Shown here: one piece after another, positions 43,173 through 53,370 of the stretch
Layout of the letters: each line of letters starts with the position of its first letter
How positions within the stretch are numbered: the stretch's first letter is position 1
Assembly (NCBI GenBank): GCA_030374805.1
Contig: JARGSG010000001.1
Coordinates: 1,054,001 to 1,118,000, forward strand
Source of the DNA: Gracilaria gracilis
Lineage: Eukaryota > Rhodophyta > Florideophyceae > Gracilariales > Gracilariaceae
Length of the DNA: 64,000 nucleotides
Direction of reading: 5' to 3'
The notes under the pieces: generated by a model
Seen by the model: only the letters and a program-made list of their open reading frames with translations
Told to the model about the DNA's origin: nothing
Databases searched by the model: none
Translations under genes and position numbers: made by a program

Positions 43173-45820
43173 TCATTTGATGATTCGCTGGTATCCCTGT
43201 TCCAGCGGCTGGCTACTTTCTCTCTTGCTCTTGGAAGCAGTTGTTACTACTGTGTTCCCGCTAGGTGGATGAAGTGCAACCTCGTTAGGTGAAGGCCTTT
43301 GGAGGCCTTCGAAAGGGCGGTTCACAATAGATGTGATCGTTGAGAGATCTTGTACTGAAACAGAGACACGAAGTTCATCAATTTCAGACTCTACTCGTTG
43401 AAACAAACATCCAAAGCCCTCCCGTTGACTTACATCAATTGCAATCTCAGAACGCACAAGAAGGATAGACTTGCGATATAAAGCTTCATACATTTCCAAG
43501 CGCTGAGCTCGGATCATGTGATATCCCCATCCTTCTGCTTCATACTTTATACCTCCTAATTTCAGCGTGGCTGCCTCAGTTATTTTACCCTCCTCATCAG
43601 AATCTCGAAGCCTACAGTCTACCAACGGAGCCGTAAACACAAAAGTAATATCCTCGTTGGCATGAGTTTCTCTCCATTCATCGATTCCATCTCGCAAACC
43701 ATCACCAAACTGGGATGCCACTTTCAAAAACTGATGTTGAATATCAGACATGGTGTTGATTAATGGTGCCATGCTGGACAATTCAAGAAACCCAGTACCG
43801 TCCGCTACATCCAATTATACCCGATTTTCCACTGCGTCAATTCTAAGAGACGCAGTACCTTCGAAAGACTTCGACTTCTCACTCCATTCTGAGCACGTAG
43901 CCGGTTTTTATTCTATAAAACCCGTAGTCGATAACAAAGGTCTGTGTCCTGGTATTGCCAATGTTCCTCTTTGAAAAGATTTCTCGATATCTCCCTTCTC
44001 GATTTCGGCGTAACCGTCTGAGAGGCAGCAGCAGATGTTCAAGGAACTGCGTTGAGACTCTTGAGCTTTACGTCCAACCAACAGCGTGAATCTAGCTATC
44101 TTAAAACAGATTTTGACGTGGAGTATATCGTCGACCTCGGTAGTCTTTTAGTTTGCAGTTCTCAGAGGCTTATTACTTTCATCACCTGTCTTATCATATA
44201 TAGACTTCATACTCTTAGCAAATGCAGCAATTCTCCTCATACGCTCGAAACCGCCTTCAGTCATGAAGTCAAGTACAGCGCTTAACGATTGAACTGCTAA
44301 TGATCTGGTCACCGTCTTTTCGTATCCAAGCTTGTAGAGCTTCAGTTCCAGAAAGTTGAGCTCTTCCTCATCTTTCATGATATGTCGGTGTGTATCATCA
44401 CTGACGCTACCAACCGATACAATCCTTTCTCCGTCCACCAGCTTTGCATTCCCGATACATAGTGACCCGTTGTACGACTGAAAAAACGAATCCAACTCTG
44501 CTTGCATGGAGATTGCTCTGACATCAAAACTCATATTACTGAGTTCGTCTGCAATCGCTATACGAAAGAAGGGGTAATTGATTCCAAATCTTATTTTGGA
44601 CCAAGTTGTTGAAAGATACGATACTTCTTGAGAAGCAGAGCTTGCTTGCCCACAACTCGCAACTGTGAGCGAATGTTTCAACTCTTCTGCGACATGCTCC
44701 TGCTCCCGAGATACGTCAGTGCCAAGAAGTGCCCACCCAAGCCAATCACGAGTAGCAAATGACGAAACCTCGTCAGCGAGCGCATGTTTCCTTGCCTGAT
44801 CACGGAGGATTAGGATTGCATCCGCTCCGAGAGCGCTCTCTAGTTCAAGAATCTGAACTGCTTCATCAGCAATTGTGATCCTCCGTAGACGCTTCACATG
44901 CAGTTCTTTGTACAAGACGAAACTCCTTGCCTTTCGACGAGCTTCTGCCTCTGAAAAGTAGATCCTACGCTTGCAAAAGACAGAGGTCACGCAGCGCACA
45001 GCATACTGTAACCAGGTTCGTGCATTATCTTGGACAGCTTCATTGGGGATCTGATGCAAATAGGCAGTACGCCAAAGTAATGATCTTTTCGACAACCCTT
45101 TCAAGAAGTGTGGGAAGGAAAAGTATACTTCCAACTTAAAAATGGGTATATCGAGCCCTAAGCGCCACGCGCCACCTCTATACGTAGCATTAAAGAATAT
45201 GGAAGTTTCTGAAAAGCATAGCTCCGGGTGGGTTGTTTGCCAAGTTATAGTAAATGAAACTCCGGAAGCAATAACAAGCTTTTCTAGATCAGCACGGTTT
45301 GCAGTGTGAGGGGTGGGCTTCGTGGAAAGTTCATTGAGGCGGATAATTCCGAGCTGACCAGAGGCAAATTTAAGCTCAATTGTGACACTGTTTATATCGA
45401 GTTGGAAGCGATCCAACAGCATTGGCAAAAATCGAGAAGTACACGGGAAAGTGAACTCTTCCCTCTTTCGCCTTCAGCATGTTGTCGCTCTTTCTCGTTT
45501 TCTGCCTCAGACGCAAAGGCTTCGAACACCTCTTGCTGTGAAAATGAAAACGGAACCTCTGACAATGACAAACGGAAATCTTCAGCTTGAGCTCGGATTG
45601 GAGATGAGTATAACTTCGTCCAAGGCACCTGCACAGAAAGACTGCCTATCTTGCCGTGATTGAGTTGCAGACGCAAGTTACTGACAATGAGAAACGAAGG
45701 CGCAACGTCAACATCTTCTAAGTGAAGTTTTCCGCGCAGCAGATTGACGCGCAGGGACTCGCGCAGGCGGGGAAAATGACAGGCTAAGGCATCCACGACG
45801 AGGTTCTGAAATATACCCAT
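43173..45820 (-). pseudogene. VPS13-like (chorein) gene, truncated and decayed
   Basis: VPS13 proteins are very large bridge-like lipid-transfer proteins at membrane contacts. The N-terminus MGIFQNLVVDALACHF...LRVNLLRGKLHLEDVDV...GKIGSLSVQVPWTKL is the chorein-N pattern. About 870 codons remain of a protein normally over 3,000. The frame changes once near 45,480 (frameshift or small intron). Afterwards it stays constant through TAA stops at 44148, 43908 and 43815 to 43173, where similarity stops close to the Harbinger transposase; that insertion or a deletion probably removed the rest. Another, functional VPS13 must exist elsewhere if this is the host's own gene. Confidence 0.6.
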
Positions 45821-46207
45821 GTTGCGGTTGCTTCTGCGATGTAATTATTTCCATGTACACAGATAAACGAATTTGGCCCCTTAACCTACTACGATGCTTT
45901 GTACTGGGGGATGCTCCGTATGTCAAGAAAACATTAGGAATGAAACAAAAACTACACACCAACGACGGAATTTGATATTGAGTGACTAGGGGAAATGGTA
46001 CATGTTCCGTTGACCATGCTCTGTTTACACCAGTGACAAGGTTGAAGCCCTCGACTGCGAGTCGGCAATGAAGCCATCCATCTTCGGTATCTATTGAAAT
46101 GCGGAGCGTGCAGAAAAACCGATACGGCACGTCAGACCAGAGGACTTGATGTCGGCGCGTGCGAAGAAGGCGAACAATCTGCATCCCATCACATTTTGTC
46201 AGAAAGC
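45821..46207. promoter_or_regulatory. Divergent region between VPS13-like and unknown gene
   Basis: 387 bases between two gene starts pointing away from each other. No motif identified. A competing minus-strand ORF spans part of it (see rejected items). Confidence 0.3.
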
Positions 46208-47854
46208 ATGGCGCGGGGACGCGACTTTGTCCGTGCTGTGAGATTAGAACAAGTGGCAACGTTGCACAGTTCAAGTGCGGCGCAAGTGCCACCAGCTGCT
46301 TACAGTCCACTGTCATTGGACGTGCTGCCAAACTGGATGGATTCGATTCAGTCAGCACAACCGTCTCCGAAGCCACTTGTCTACGACTACGCGTCCTCCG
46401 CTTCCCCAGCGTCACGAAGGATGTCTACGGCTTCGTATTGTGCATCTTCCAAACGGGCTTCGGTGCAGCCAAGGAGGATTTCTTTTGATACTGGCGTGCA
46501 AGTCCACGGCCTAGTATAGAGAAGCAAGCGTTTCCAACAGAAAGTTTCGAAGTCGACGTAGCAGTGTGTCTTCAAGGAGAATGAGCTCTGCTTCTACATG
46601 TCGCCCTGCAACGTATGCCGGATTCGAGCCATTGGTCTCAGTGACACAAATGCACTACTCTTTGAGACCAACGGGCGCAAATTTCTGCTGGTCGTCGATG
46701 TTGTCGAACCTGAGGAACACGTCGGGACGCAATGCCAACCTTTAGATATCGACGTGGAAATGGATCTTCTTTTCGAAAAACTGGATGAAGCAGGAGAGGA
46801 ACAGAGTGAGGGAGTTATGGAGGTTGAACAGCTACGATCCGCCTCGGTACTGTAAAGCCCCCAACATGTTCTACTTGGTGACCTTTCGAGTATCAAGACA
46901 GCAGCAGAAAGCACGGTGGGGCATGATCTTCCCAATACTATGCCGCTCATAGCCCTCAGCGATTATCTTCCCGCTATCCCAACACCATCCATGGCCCCAA
47001 GTGCTCGCCACAGCGAAATTACCCTTGAACTCCGCGATACGGCGTCCCAAACTCAGACAGAAGCTGATACACCGCCAATTAAAGCTACTACTCCACGTTC
47101 CGTTCGGACACACACTCTTTCCGAAGAAAAAGAAGGCAGCGTCGAAGTGGAAAACACCAAGGCTACACAGTCTGAAGGTGCTCCTGCGTGTACACCATCC
47201 CGAAACGAGAAAAGTGTTGGAGCTGAAACCAATTAGCTTGTGGCAAGTCGAAATAGGTGTTCTCCGCAACAGAGAAATGTCACATTGAATGAGTCTTTGG
47301 ATCACCAGGAGTTTATTGCCACGACGGAAGAGGTCCATGCTGATGCTGCCGTAATTACAGGTATTGATAATGGGCACGGGGAACAAATAATTGTCGCCAC
47401 AACAGCCCATGCAAGAACAAGTCGTTCCCCTCATGCACCATCTTCCCTGTCTGGCCCAGTTTCAGCCTCTCCTCCGAAATGAATGGACACTGAAACGATT
47501 CCTCAAGCTATTACCGACAGCAACCAGGTCTCAATCTCTGAAAGTGGCAATGAACTTTTCATGGAAGTAGTGGAACAGCCCAATACTCCGATACCAGGTT
47601 TCTTGGGCTCTGCACCCTCTCAATCCAGCCAACCGCCACATAGAACAGGTGCATCTGGTGCTAGGAGCGCTCTCAGCGTGGCTGGCCATCCAGGCAAGGA
47701 GGTGAATGAGACTACAGGTGACGCAAATGGAGGCTTCAAAGCCAACTCTTCATCAAGTTTACTCTACTATTCCCACATGTGGACCGCTCAGCAAAGATAT
47801 ATATATCAGTGGATATCAGAAGCAACTCGTGTATGGAAGAAGGAATACAATTAA
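46208..47854 (+). pseudogene. Decayed gene of unknown function (about 549 codons)
   Basis: One plus frame from ATG 46208 (MARGRDFVRAVRLEQVATL) to TAA 47852 can be read across stops at 46517, 46559, 46853, 47234 and 47480, with no frameshift. The sequence is Ser/Thr/Pro-rich and acidic, mostly disordered (SASPASRRMSTASYCASSKR, TASQTQTEADTPPIKA), with one more ordered stretch: CNVCRIRAIGLSDTNALLF then GRKFLLVVDVVEPEEHVG near 46,605-46,720. No family is recognised. It ends tail-to-tail with the following minus-strand gene, the two stop codons overlapping (47851-47854). Confidence 0.45.
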
Positions 47855-48875
47855 ATCAACGAAGACGGCGGCCCCTTTGGAAGGCTCTCAATAGAACGCT
47901 TAAGGGTTTTTTCGATAGCATTCTTTTCTTCTTCACTCGTGGCGTTCTCTATCATAGATTTGGCTTTCTGAATAGAACTCAAAGCCTCATTATTCCATCT
48001 TTCACGACTCTGCAAAGCCTCGTACACCAGCTTGTCTCTCTCAGCGGTTTCGATTTGTTTGGCGATTTCCTTATCTCGCGGTTGTAGAACAGAGAGTAAA
48101 CTTTCTATTTCTGAAATTCTGTTATCATGAGCAAACTTCTGTTTTTTGGGCGATGAATGCTGGACGCTACTCGAGAATGTCTGTCCTGGATGGACACCAG
48201 CACCCACACCTTCCTCCCTCTGGGCATCAGAACGCAGTGCTCTCGTTTCCATTGGAGCGATCAACGGATACTGTTTCAAAAACAATGGCCGTACATAATA
48301 TACGTCTTTCCATCAGCAAAGCGCACGAAGGCATCCGGATCTCCCTGCCCTGAGGCCTCAAACCGAGCCAGACATGTCCCGTACAAACTCTTGAAATCGC
48401 TGAACTTCCGTTTTAAAACTCCTGCATCCCGCATATGTGGCCGACAATAGGGCGATATAGAAGCAATATCACTCAAAGTCACACCCCCTGACAGGCTGAC
48501 GATAGGTTGTGGCTTAAAATCCAGATCATTGTAAAGCGGTGCAATGTCTTCCATCCAGGGATCCACAGACGTCGTGTCGAGTTCTTTTCTTGTCAGGCAT
48601 TCCATCAGCCTTTGACGCGTGGCAGTCATCCTGGCATCCCCAATTACATGCAATAAGCGACAGTACTCTTTTGCTTCAAAGACTGGTTGTTTGGTATCCA
48701 CTTGTTCTATTCTCTCGTTTTCTATGATAGCAGGCTCACCAATTACAACTTTTTCGTTTCGAAACAACGGAACATTACCCCGGACCCAGCGGACGAGGTC
48801 TTCACCAGTGTTCTGTTTAGTAATACGCACTGTGGTTGTAGGTAAACAGTTCAGTCTCCAGTAAAGAGGCTCACT
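47851..48875 (-). pseudogene. C-terminal part of a gene cut by LTR element 2
   Basis: Minus-strand coding sequence running from the element boundary (EPLYWRLNCLPTTTVRITK) to 47851. Residues around 48,290-48,430 (CRPHMRDAGVLKRKFSDFKSLY...ARFEASGQGD) form a small helical domain reminiscent of MADF/Myb-like DNA-binding domains that precede transposase or replication functions. The C-terminus is a coiled coil (RISEIESLLSVLQPRDKEIAKQ). A one-base frame change lies near 48,280. The other half of the gene lies right of the LTR element (60478-60817). The identity of the family is unknown to me. Confidence 0.55.
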
Positions 48876-49383
48876 TGTCGTACAAATACCGATAAGGTTT
48901 GGTGTCCGCCTGGTAGAGGGAGCGCGCGAGGGCTCAACCTAAAGGAGAAAAACACACAACCAATATGGTAGTAGGGCACCTGAAACCCGCAGGGGCAAAC
49001 GGCGGGGCAACTAGTCTAGATCGTGTAGATGTACAGTAGTAGACGTCGAGGCGCGGTAAAACCTGAATAGTAATAGAGTAGCAAGTGACCAAGATGGTAT
49101 AGTTACTGCCCTAATGGTACCTGACTCTACAATACCCAAGGGGGAAGGCGAGGTGCACCACAATATATACAAGGTGCACCGACGCCGATCTCCCATGCGG
49201 GCATGACGTCATCGGCTGCGCCCATGACCTACTGTCATGGGCCAGCAATGCTAAACTATCCTAGACTATAAATTAGAAATTAGAAATTATAAAATACAGA
49301 ATACCAATTAAGTACAGTGCAGCCAGCAAGGTGCACCAGTAGGCCCACGTGGCACCAACCCATTGAGGTCTCATTGTACTAAA
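48876..49383 (-). repeat. 3' LTR of element 2
   Basis: 508-bp terminal repeat starting TGTCGTACA and ending TGTACTA-A-A, with near-perfect inverted ends; partner at 59965-60472. Confidence 0.95.
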
Positions 49384-50180
49384 GACCCCCTTCCTACCCT
49401 GAGCCACGCCATCGTGGCTCGTAGATCCTTTCACCAAGTCGGTTGCATCGCCGTACCAATTTGGTCCCTTTCGCAGCCTTCGTGCCATCTCGCGCCGTGC
49501 GTTGCGTCTGCTCTGCGTCGCCGAGCGCACTCTGTTCACCACCTTGGTCATCAACGATTGCGGCTCTATTCGCCTCTTTGGTTATCACCGACAGCGGCCT
49601 ATTCATTCCCATTTGTGGTTTGGGCGCGACGCGCGCCCATTGCATACCTCCAAGGTTCTACCTTTTTTGTTGCACGGCTTCGACCCATTTACCGTGTCGG
49701 TATACCCAGTGGGGGTGCGGGTTGTACCTTCGGGCTCGTGTGAGCACTGTACCGTGAAGGGTTTTAGCGCCCACTTGGTTGCAGCGTGTCTCTCTGTCCC
49801 TTCGAAGTTCGACTACCAACCCTTCGAGGCACTGCCGCTGACTCCATCGAGGTTGTTCCGCCGTTTTCTCTTCTGGTTACCTTCGTACCCCTTTGCGGTT
49901 TGTCTACGCGGGCTCGCGCCACCGTGGCTTCTCGTCCCACCGACAAGGTTGAATCCGTTTATGGTGACCCCCGATCCTTATCTAAACCACATGGCTAGCC
50001 CTCGTACCAGCGTGCGGGCTCGCACCCGTAGCGGTACACGGCGATTGTCTGTTCCCCATGTTGGTCAATCGGACGAGGTAACCCCAAGAAACGGCGCGCC
50101 ATCGGCGATCAATGCCGATACCTTAATGGTTGAACCAGCATGGGGCACCGAACGGGTGGAGGTTTTGAGCATCAGCTCTG
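49384..50180. other. Interior of element 2 between 3' LTR and antisense ORF
   Basis: No domain recognised. Long plus-strand open stretches exist, including MSGAGPSHGRGSGIAKSG around 50,276, which resembles a start region for the antisense ORF. Left unassigned. Confidence 0.4.
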
Positions 50181-52370
50181 GTGACTCACCCATTGTGGAT
50201 AAAAAGCCGATTCGCTTCACCCTTGCGGTCGAATGCTCGCCGTCTCAACCACTCTCTCACGGTACTCATCTCACCATGTCGGGTGCCGGTCCTTCGCACG
50301 GCCGCGGAAGCGGCATTGCCAAGTCTGGTTCTCGGGGTGCTGCTTTGTACCATTCTCGCATCCAAACTGGTTTCCAGAGCCACCAGGTTCAGTCTTCTTC
50401 ACATCAACCTCAAGGGATTCACGAAGGGATCCGGGTATGGTCCGGAGCCCGAGGTTCCTCGTGGTATTTCCTATTATGGTTTGGAGACGTTCACCACGGC
50501 CGACTGGAACGGTTCCCAACATGGTACCTTCGGGGTCGATCCAAGAATGGTTTCGCAAGCGGCGCTGTACCGTCGGAACTGGCCAGCGGCGCCGGGGAAC
50601 ACATCGCTTCCCGGCGTCTTGCGCCTTCCGACTTTGGACACCTACTTGGGTTTGTTTCGTTGGGATTGCGAGCGTCTCCGCTCCGTCCCGCAAACGCTCC
50701 ACCGTCGGGATAAGAAATCTCAACCTCGTCAGCTTCGGGTGGAGTGCTATCATAGCCGCCAGCGACACACACCAATGAGGTATTTCATTCCCCCGCTTTA
50801 TCCCAGCGATCTGCCGTACGTTCGTATTGAACCGGAGCTCCATTATTACCGACGTCTGGTTGTGAAGATCTGTCAGTACGCCTCCCTTCCGCATCAGTAC
50901 CTTCCGGCTTCTCCACATTTGGTTTGCTTTGATAGGCCTTACAACACCATCCATTGGGCTAACCGTCGTAGATGGGGGGTGGATGCTGCCACCGAGGCTG
51001 GCATTCGCACCCGGTCCAGCTTCAACCGCGTCATGCATGGGTTCCCTAATGTGGATTTCTTCTCACAACCTAATAAGGGAAGAACCTCTTGGTATGTAGC
51101 CCGACCTGAGTGGTGGAATGCCTATGAGGTTCCGATGTCGCTTAGCGTCCCAACCCCACCGGTATTGGCTTACTTCGGGAGCTACATCACCCGTAACCAC
51201 GATCGGGTTTACCTCATTTGGTCGATTGCCCTCGCGGAATGGGCCGTATTTGTGGCCATCCTGGCTCTGCAGGCTGCCCGTGACGGTATTGACCGGGATT
51301 GTCGTTCTCGAGAAGCCGAGATTTACGGTGACGGTGTGCAACCTCCTGGTCGTATGTTTTTCATTCCCCCGAGGGTCATTCGCGACATTCGCCTGCTTGG
51401 ACTCGGAACCATTGTGGCAGGTAGGGACTACTCCACTGAGCAGCTGGAGTCGTTGCTTACCCAAGTGGAGAGTTTTTCGAGGGGAGCGAAGCAGGGGTGG
51501 GAGGTTTTCGATCCGGTGTCCTGGAAGGTTGTATCCCGCGCGGAGCGGCGCTATCCCGGGGCTCCGACCAATCAGGGACCTCCAGGGAGTCCCGAGCCAT
51601 TCCCAACCGTGGTGGAATCGCCAGCAGCTACCCCTGTGGTGACTTCAGTGCCTACTACCGCTCCGGAGGGACGCAATACGCCTGCCCATACTGGTGTGAC
51701 TCTTCTTCTCCCTAGTACCACAAGGATTGATGGGCCTCCGCGGGCTATCCTCGGGGGTGTCATGGCTGCGGCTGCGGCGCCTGTCCTTTCGCAGGTGGAC
51801 TCCCAGGCCATTTCAGGTTTAATGGCTCGGGTCCGCCAAGCCTGCGTGGTGAACTTCCAGCGGGCGGGACCTACCTCTGTGGTCGAAGGTCTTACCCTTC
51901 TGGAAAGCATCCTGCCTCGTCATGCACAGTACATGCGATCCTTTTCCCAAATTGGTGAGTTCCGGAACCGGTTCCAGGTCGAGCTCTACCAGATGGCTAC
52001 CAACCAAGTGGCAGGCCTAGCGACGGCCATGGGCCCGACGCCTACAAACCCTTTGGAGGATCCCCTATTTGGTGGTAGCCTGAACCCCGGCCTTCTAGCT
52101 GCTCCGCAGGCTCCTCTCCACATCGGGTCGTCGGTACCTCCGTCGGTTGCGCAGGCGAGCGCGCCACCTTCGATGGGTGCCGACGTAATGCCAGGCGTCA
52201 GCGTGCCTACTAGTACCCCCGTGGGTCATGGTAGCGCGCCTAGCCAGGCTCCAGGACAGGCTCATCTCTTCCAACCTTGGCCGGGAGCCCATCAGAACAC
52301 CACTGCGGGTCGGGGATCCTCAGTTGGAGGCTCCTCGGGGCCTTATTTTGCCACTCACCCGTCAGGTTGA
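50181..52370 (+). CDS. Antisense ORF of element 2, homologue of the element 1 ORF (729 aa)
   Basis: A long frame on the strand opposite gag-pol, in the same place as in element 1. The shared core includes DRPYNTIHWANRRRWG with ATEAGIR, LSVPTPPVLAYF and ALAEWAVFVAILALQAARDGI. Sequence outside the core has diverged, and the C-terminus is again Pro/Ser/Gly-rich. Homology between two elements whose LTRs are unrelated shows that the ORF predates their split. No known domain. Confidence 0.75.
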   Translation: MTHPLWIKSRFASPLRSNARRLNHSLTVLISPCRVPVLRTAAEAALPSLVLGVLLCTILASKLVSRATRFSLLHINLKGFTKGSGYGPEPEVPRGISYYGLETFTTADWNGSQHGTFGVDPRMVSQAALYRRNWPAAPGNTSLPGVLRLPTLDTYLGLFRWDCERLRSVPQTLHRRDKKSQPRQLRVECYHSRQRHTPMRYFIPPLYPSDLPYVRIEPELHYYRRLVVKICQYASLPHQYLPASPHLVCFDRPYNTIHWANRRRWGVDAATEAGIRTRSSFNRVMHGFPNVDFFSQPNKGRTSWYVARPEWWNAYEVPMSLSVPTPPVLAYFGSYITRNHDRVYLIWSIALAEWAVFVAILALQAARDGIDRDCRSREAEIYGDGVQPPGRMFFIPPRVIRDIRLLGLGTIVAGRDYSTEQLESLLTQVESFSRGAKQGWEVFDPVSWKVVSRAERRYPGAPTNQGPPGSPEPFPTVVESPAATPVVTSVPTTAPEGRNTPAHTGVTLLLPSTTRIDGPPRAILGGVMAAAAAPVLSQVDSQAISGLMARVRQACVVNFQRAGPTSVVEGLTLLESILPRHAQYMRSFSQIGEFRNRFQVELYQMATNQVAGLATAMGPTPTNPLEDPLFGGSLNPGLLAAPQAPLHIGSSVPPSVAQASAPPSMGADVMPGVSVPTSTPVGHGSAPSQAPGQAHLFQPWPGAHQNTTAGRGSSVGGSSGPYFATHPSG

Positions 52371-53370
52371 TTGTCGTATCCACTTAGGTCTGTGCTTGAG
52401 CCATGTTGCTCCTGCATTCCTATTGGTGTTACTCTTCAAGTAAACTTACATGTTATGTGTTTCTATGGTAGGTTCCAGTTTCTTTTTAGGTGCGGTGCGT
52501 AGCGAGGGAGGAAGCTCGAAAACCGCTCCCCCCCTTCCTTAGCTCTGTGCATCTCCAATTAGGTTTTGAAACTCTCCTCCTTCCTCCTTAGACCAGCGTA
52601 CCACGATTGGTGACGGGTAATTCCTTGTACGTAAGTTCCAGGAGGTGAGTTAGCTCCATCCTGAGCCATTTTGGTCCTCGTAGTATAGTTCACCACGTTG
52701 GTACTCCGATGCGCTTTCGTACGGCGCAGCGAGCGGTTTCGCATTCCCAAAAGGTCAGATGTTGTGCCACGCGCTTGCGCGCAGTGGCCAGCAATGTACC
52801 TAGATGGTTCTGCATGGCCTCTCACCATGCATGGGCGCACGTGCGGTGTTTCACCCTGGAGGTTACTTGCAAGGCGAATCAAAATATTTGACCGGAAAAT
52901 TACCCCTCCATATGGGAGTGAAAACGCAGAAAACCCTTTTGGTCTGTATCTCGAGAACCAAGCGGTTTCAGAGGCTGGGATTGGCAGATTCGGGAGCGCG
53001 GCACGGTCAAAATACTTAGATTTTTTGACCATGCCGTTGCTCGCTCTCTACACACAATAGTGTAAACCGAATCGGTTACTCCGCACGGCGCGCCACGAGC
53101 AGCGCGCGTATGCCTCGTCAAATAAAAAGTTACAATTTTTTGAATGTTTCCACCGTGCGGGTTCGCGCGCGTGCTGCGCACGTGCATGGCGCGTGTGCAA
53201 CGGCGCGCGTACAACGGTGCGTCCGTCTTTAGCGCTACCGCTCCTTGGACGTACCCTTGCGGAATGCTTCCTTCTGGTTGTACCTTCCCGGTAAGCGTCC
53301 GAACCGACTTTGGTACTCCTCATTACCATGCTTTTCCCCCTTCCTTAGGGGACTGCATTAACTGTAAGGT
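52371..53370. other. Interior of element 2 between antisense ORF and pol
   Basis: 1 kb without a recognised gene; about three times longer than the matching gap in element 1. A GCGCGCG-rich stretch lies around 53,160-53,215. Confidence 0.4.

Noticed and set aside
45708-46415. Minus-strand ORF of 235 codons upstream of the VPS13-like gene
   Set aside because: Parts read like protein (YRFFCTLRISIDTEDGWLHC), but it overlaps the VPS13-like start region and the plus-strand gene, matches no family I know, and cannot be true together with both. Left open rather than annotated.
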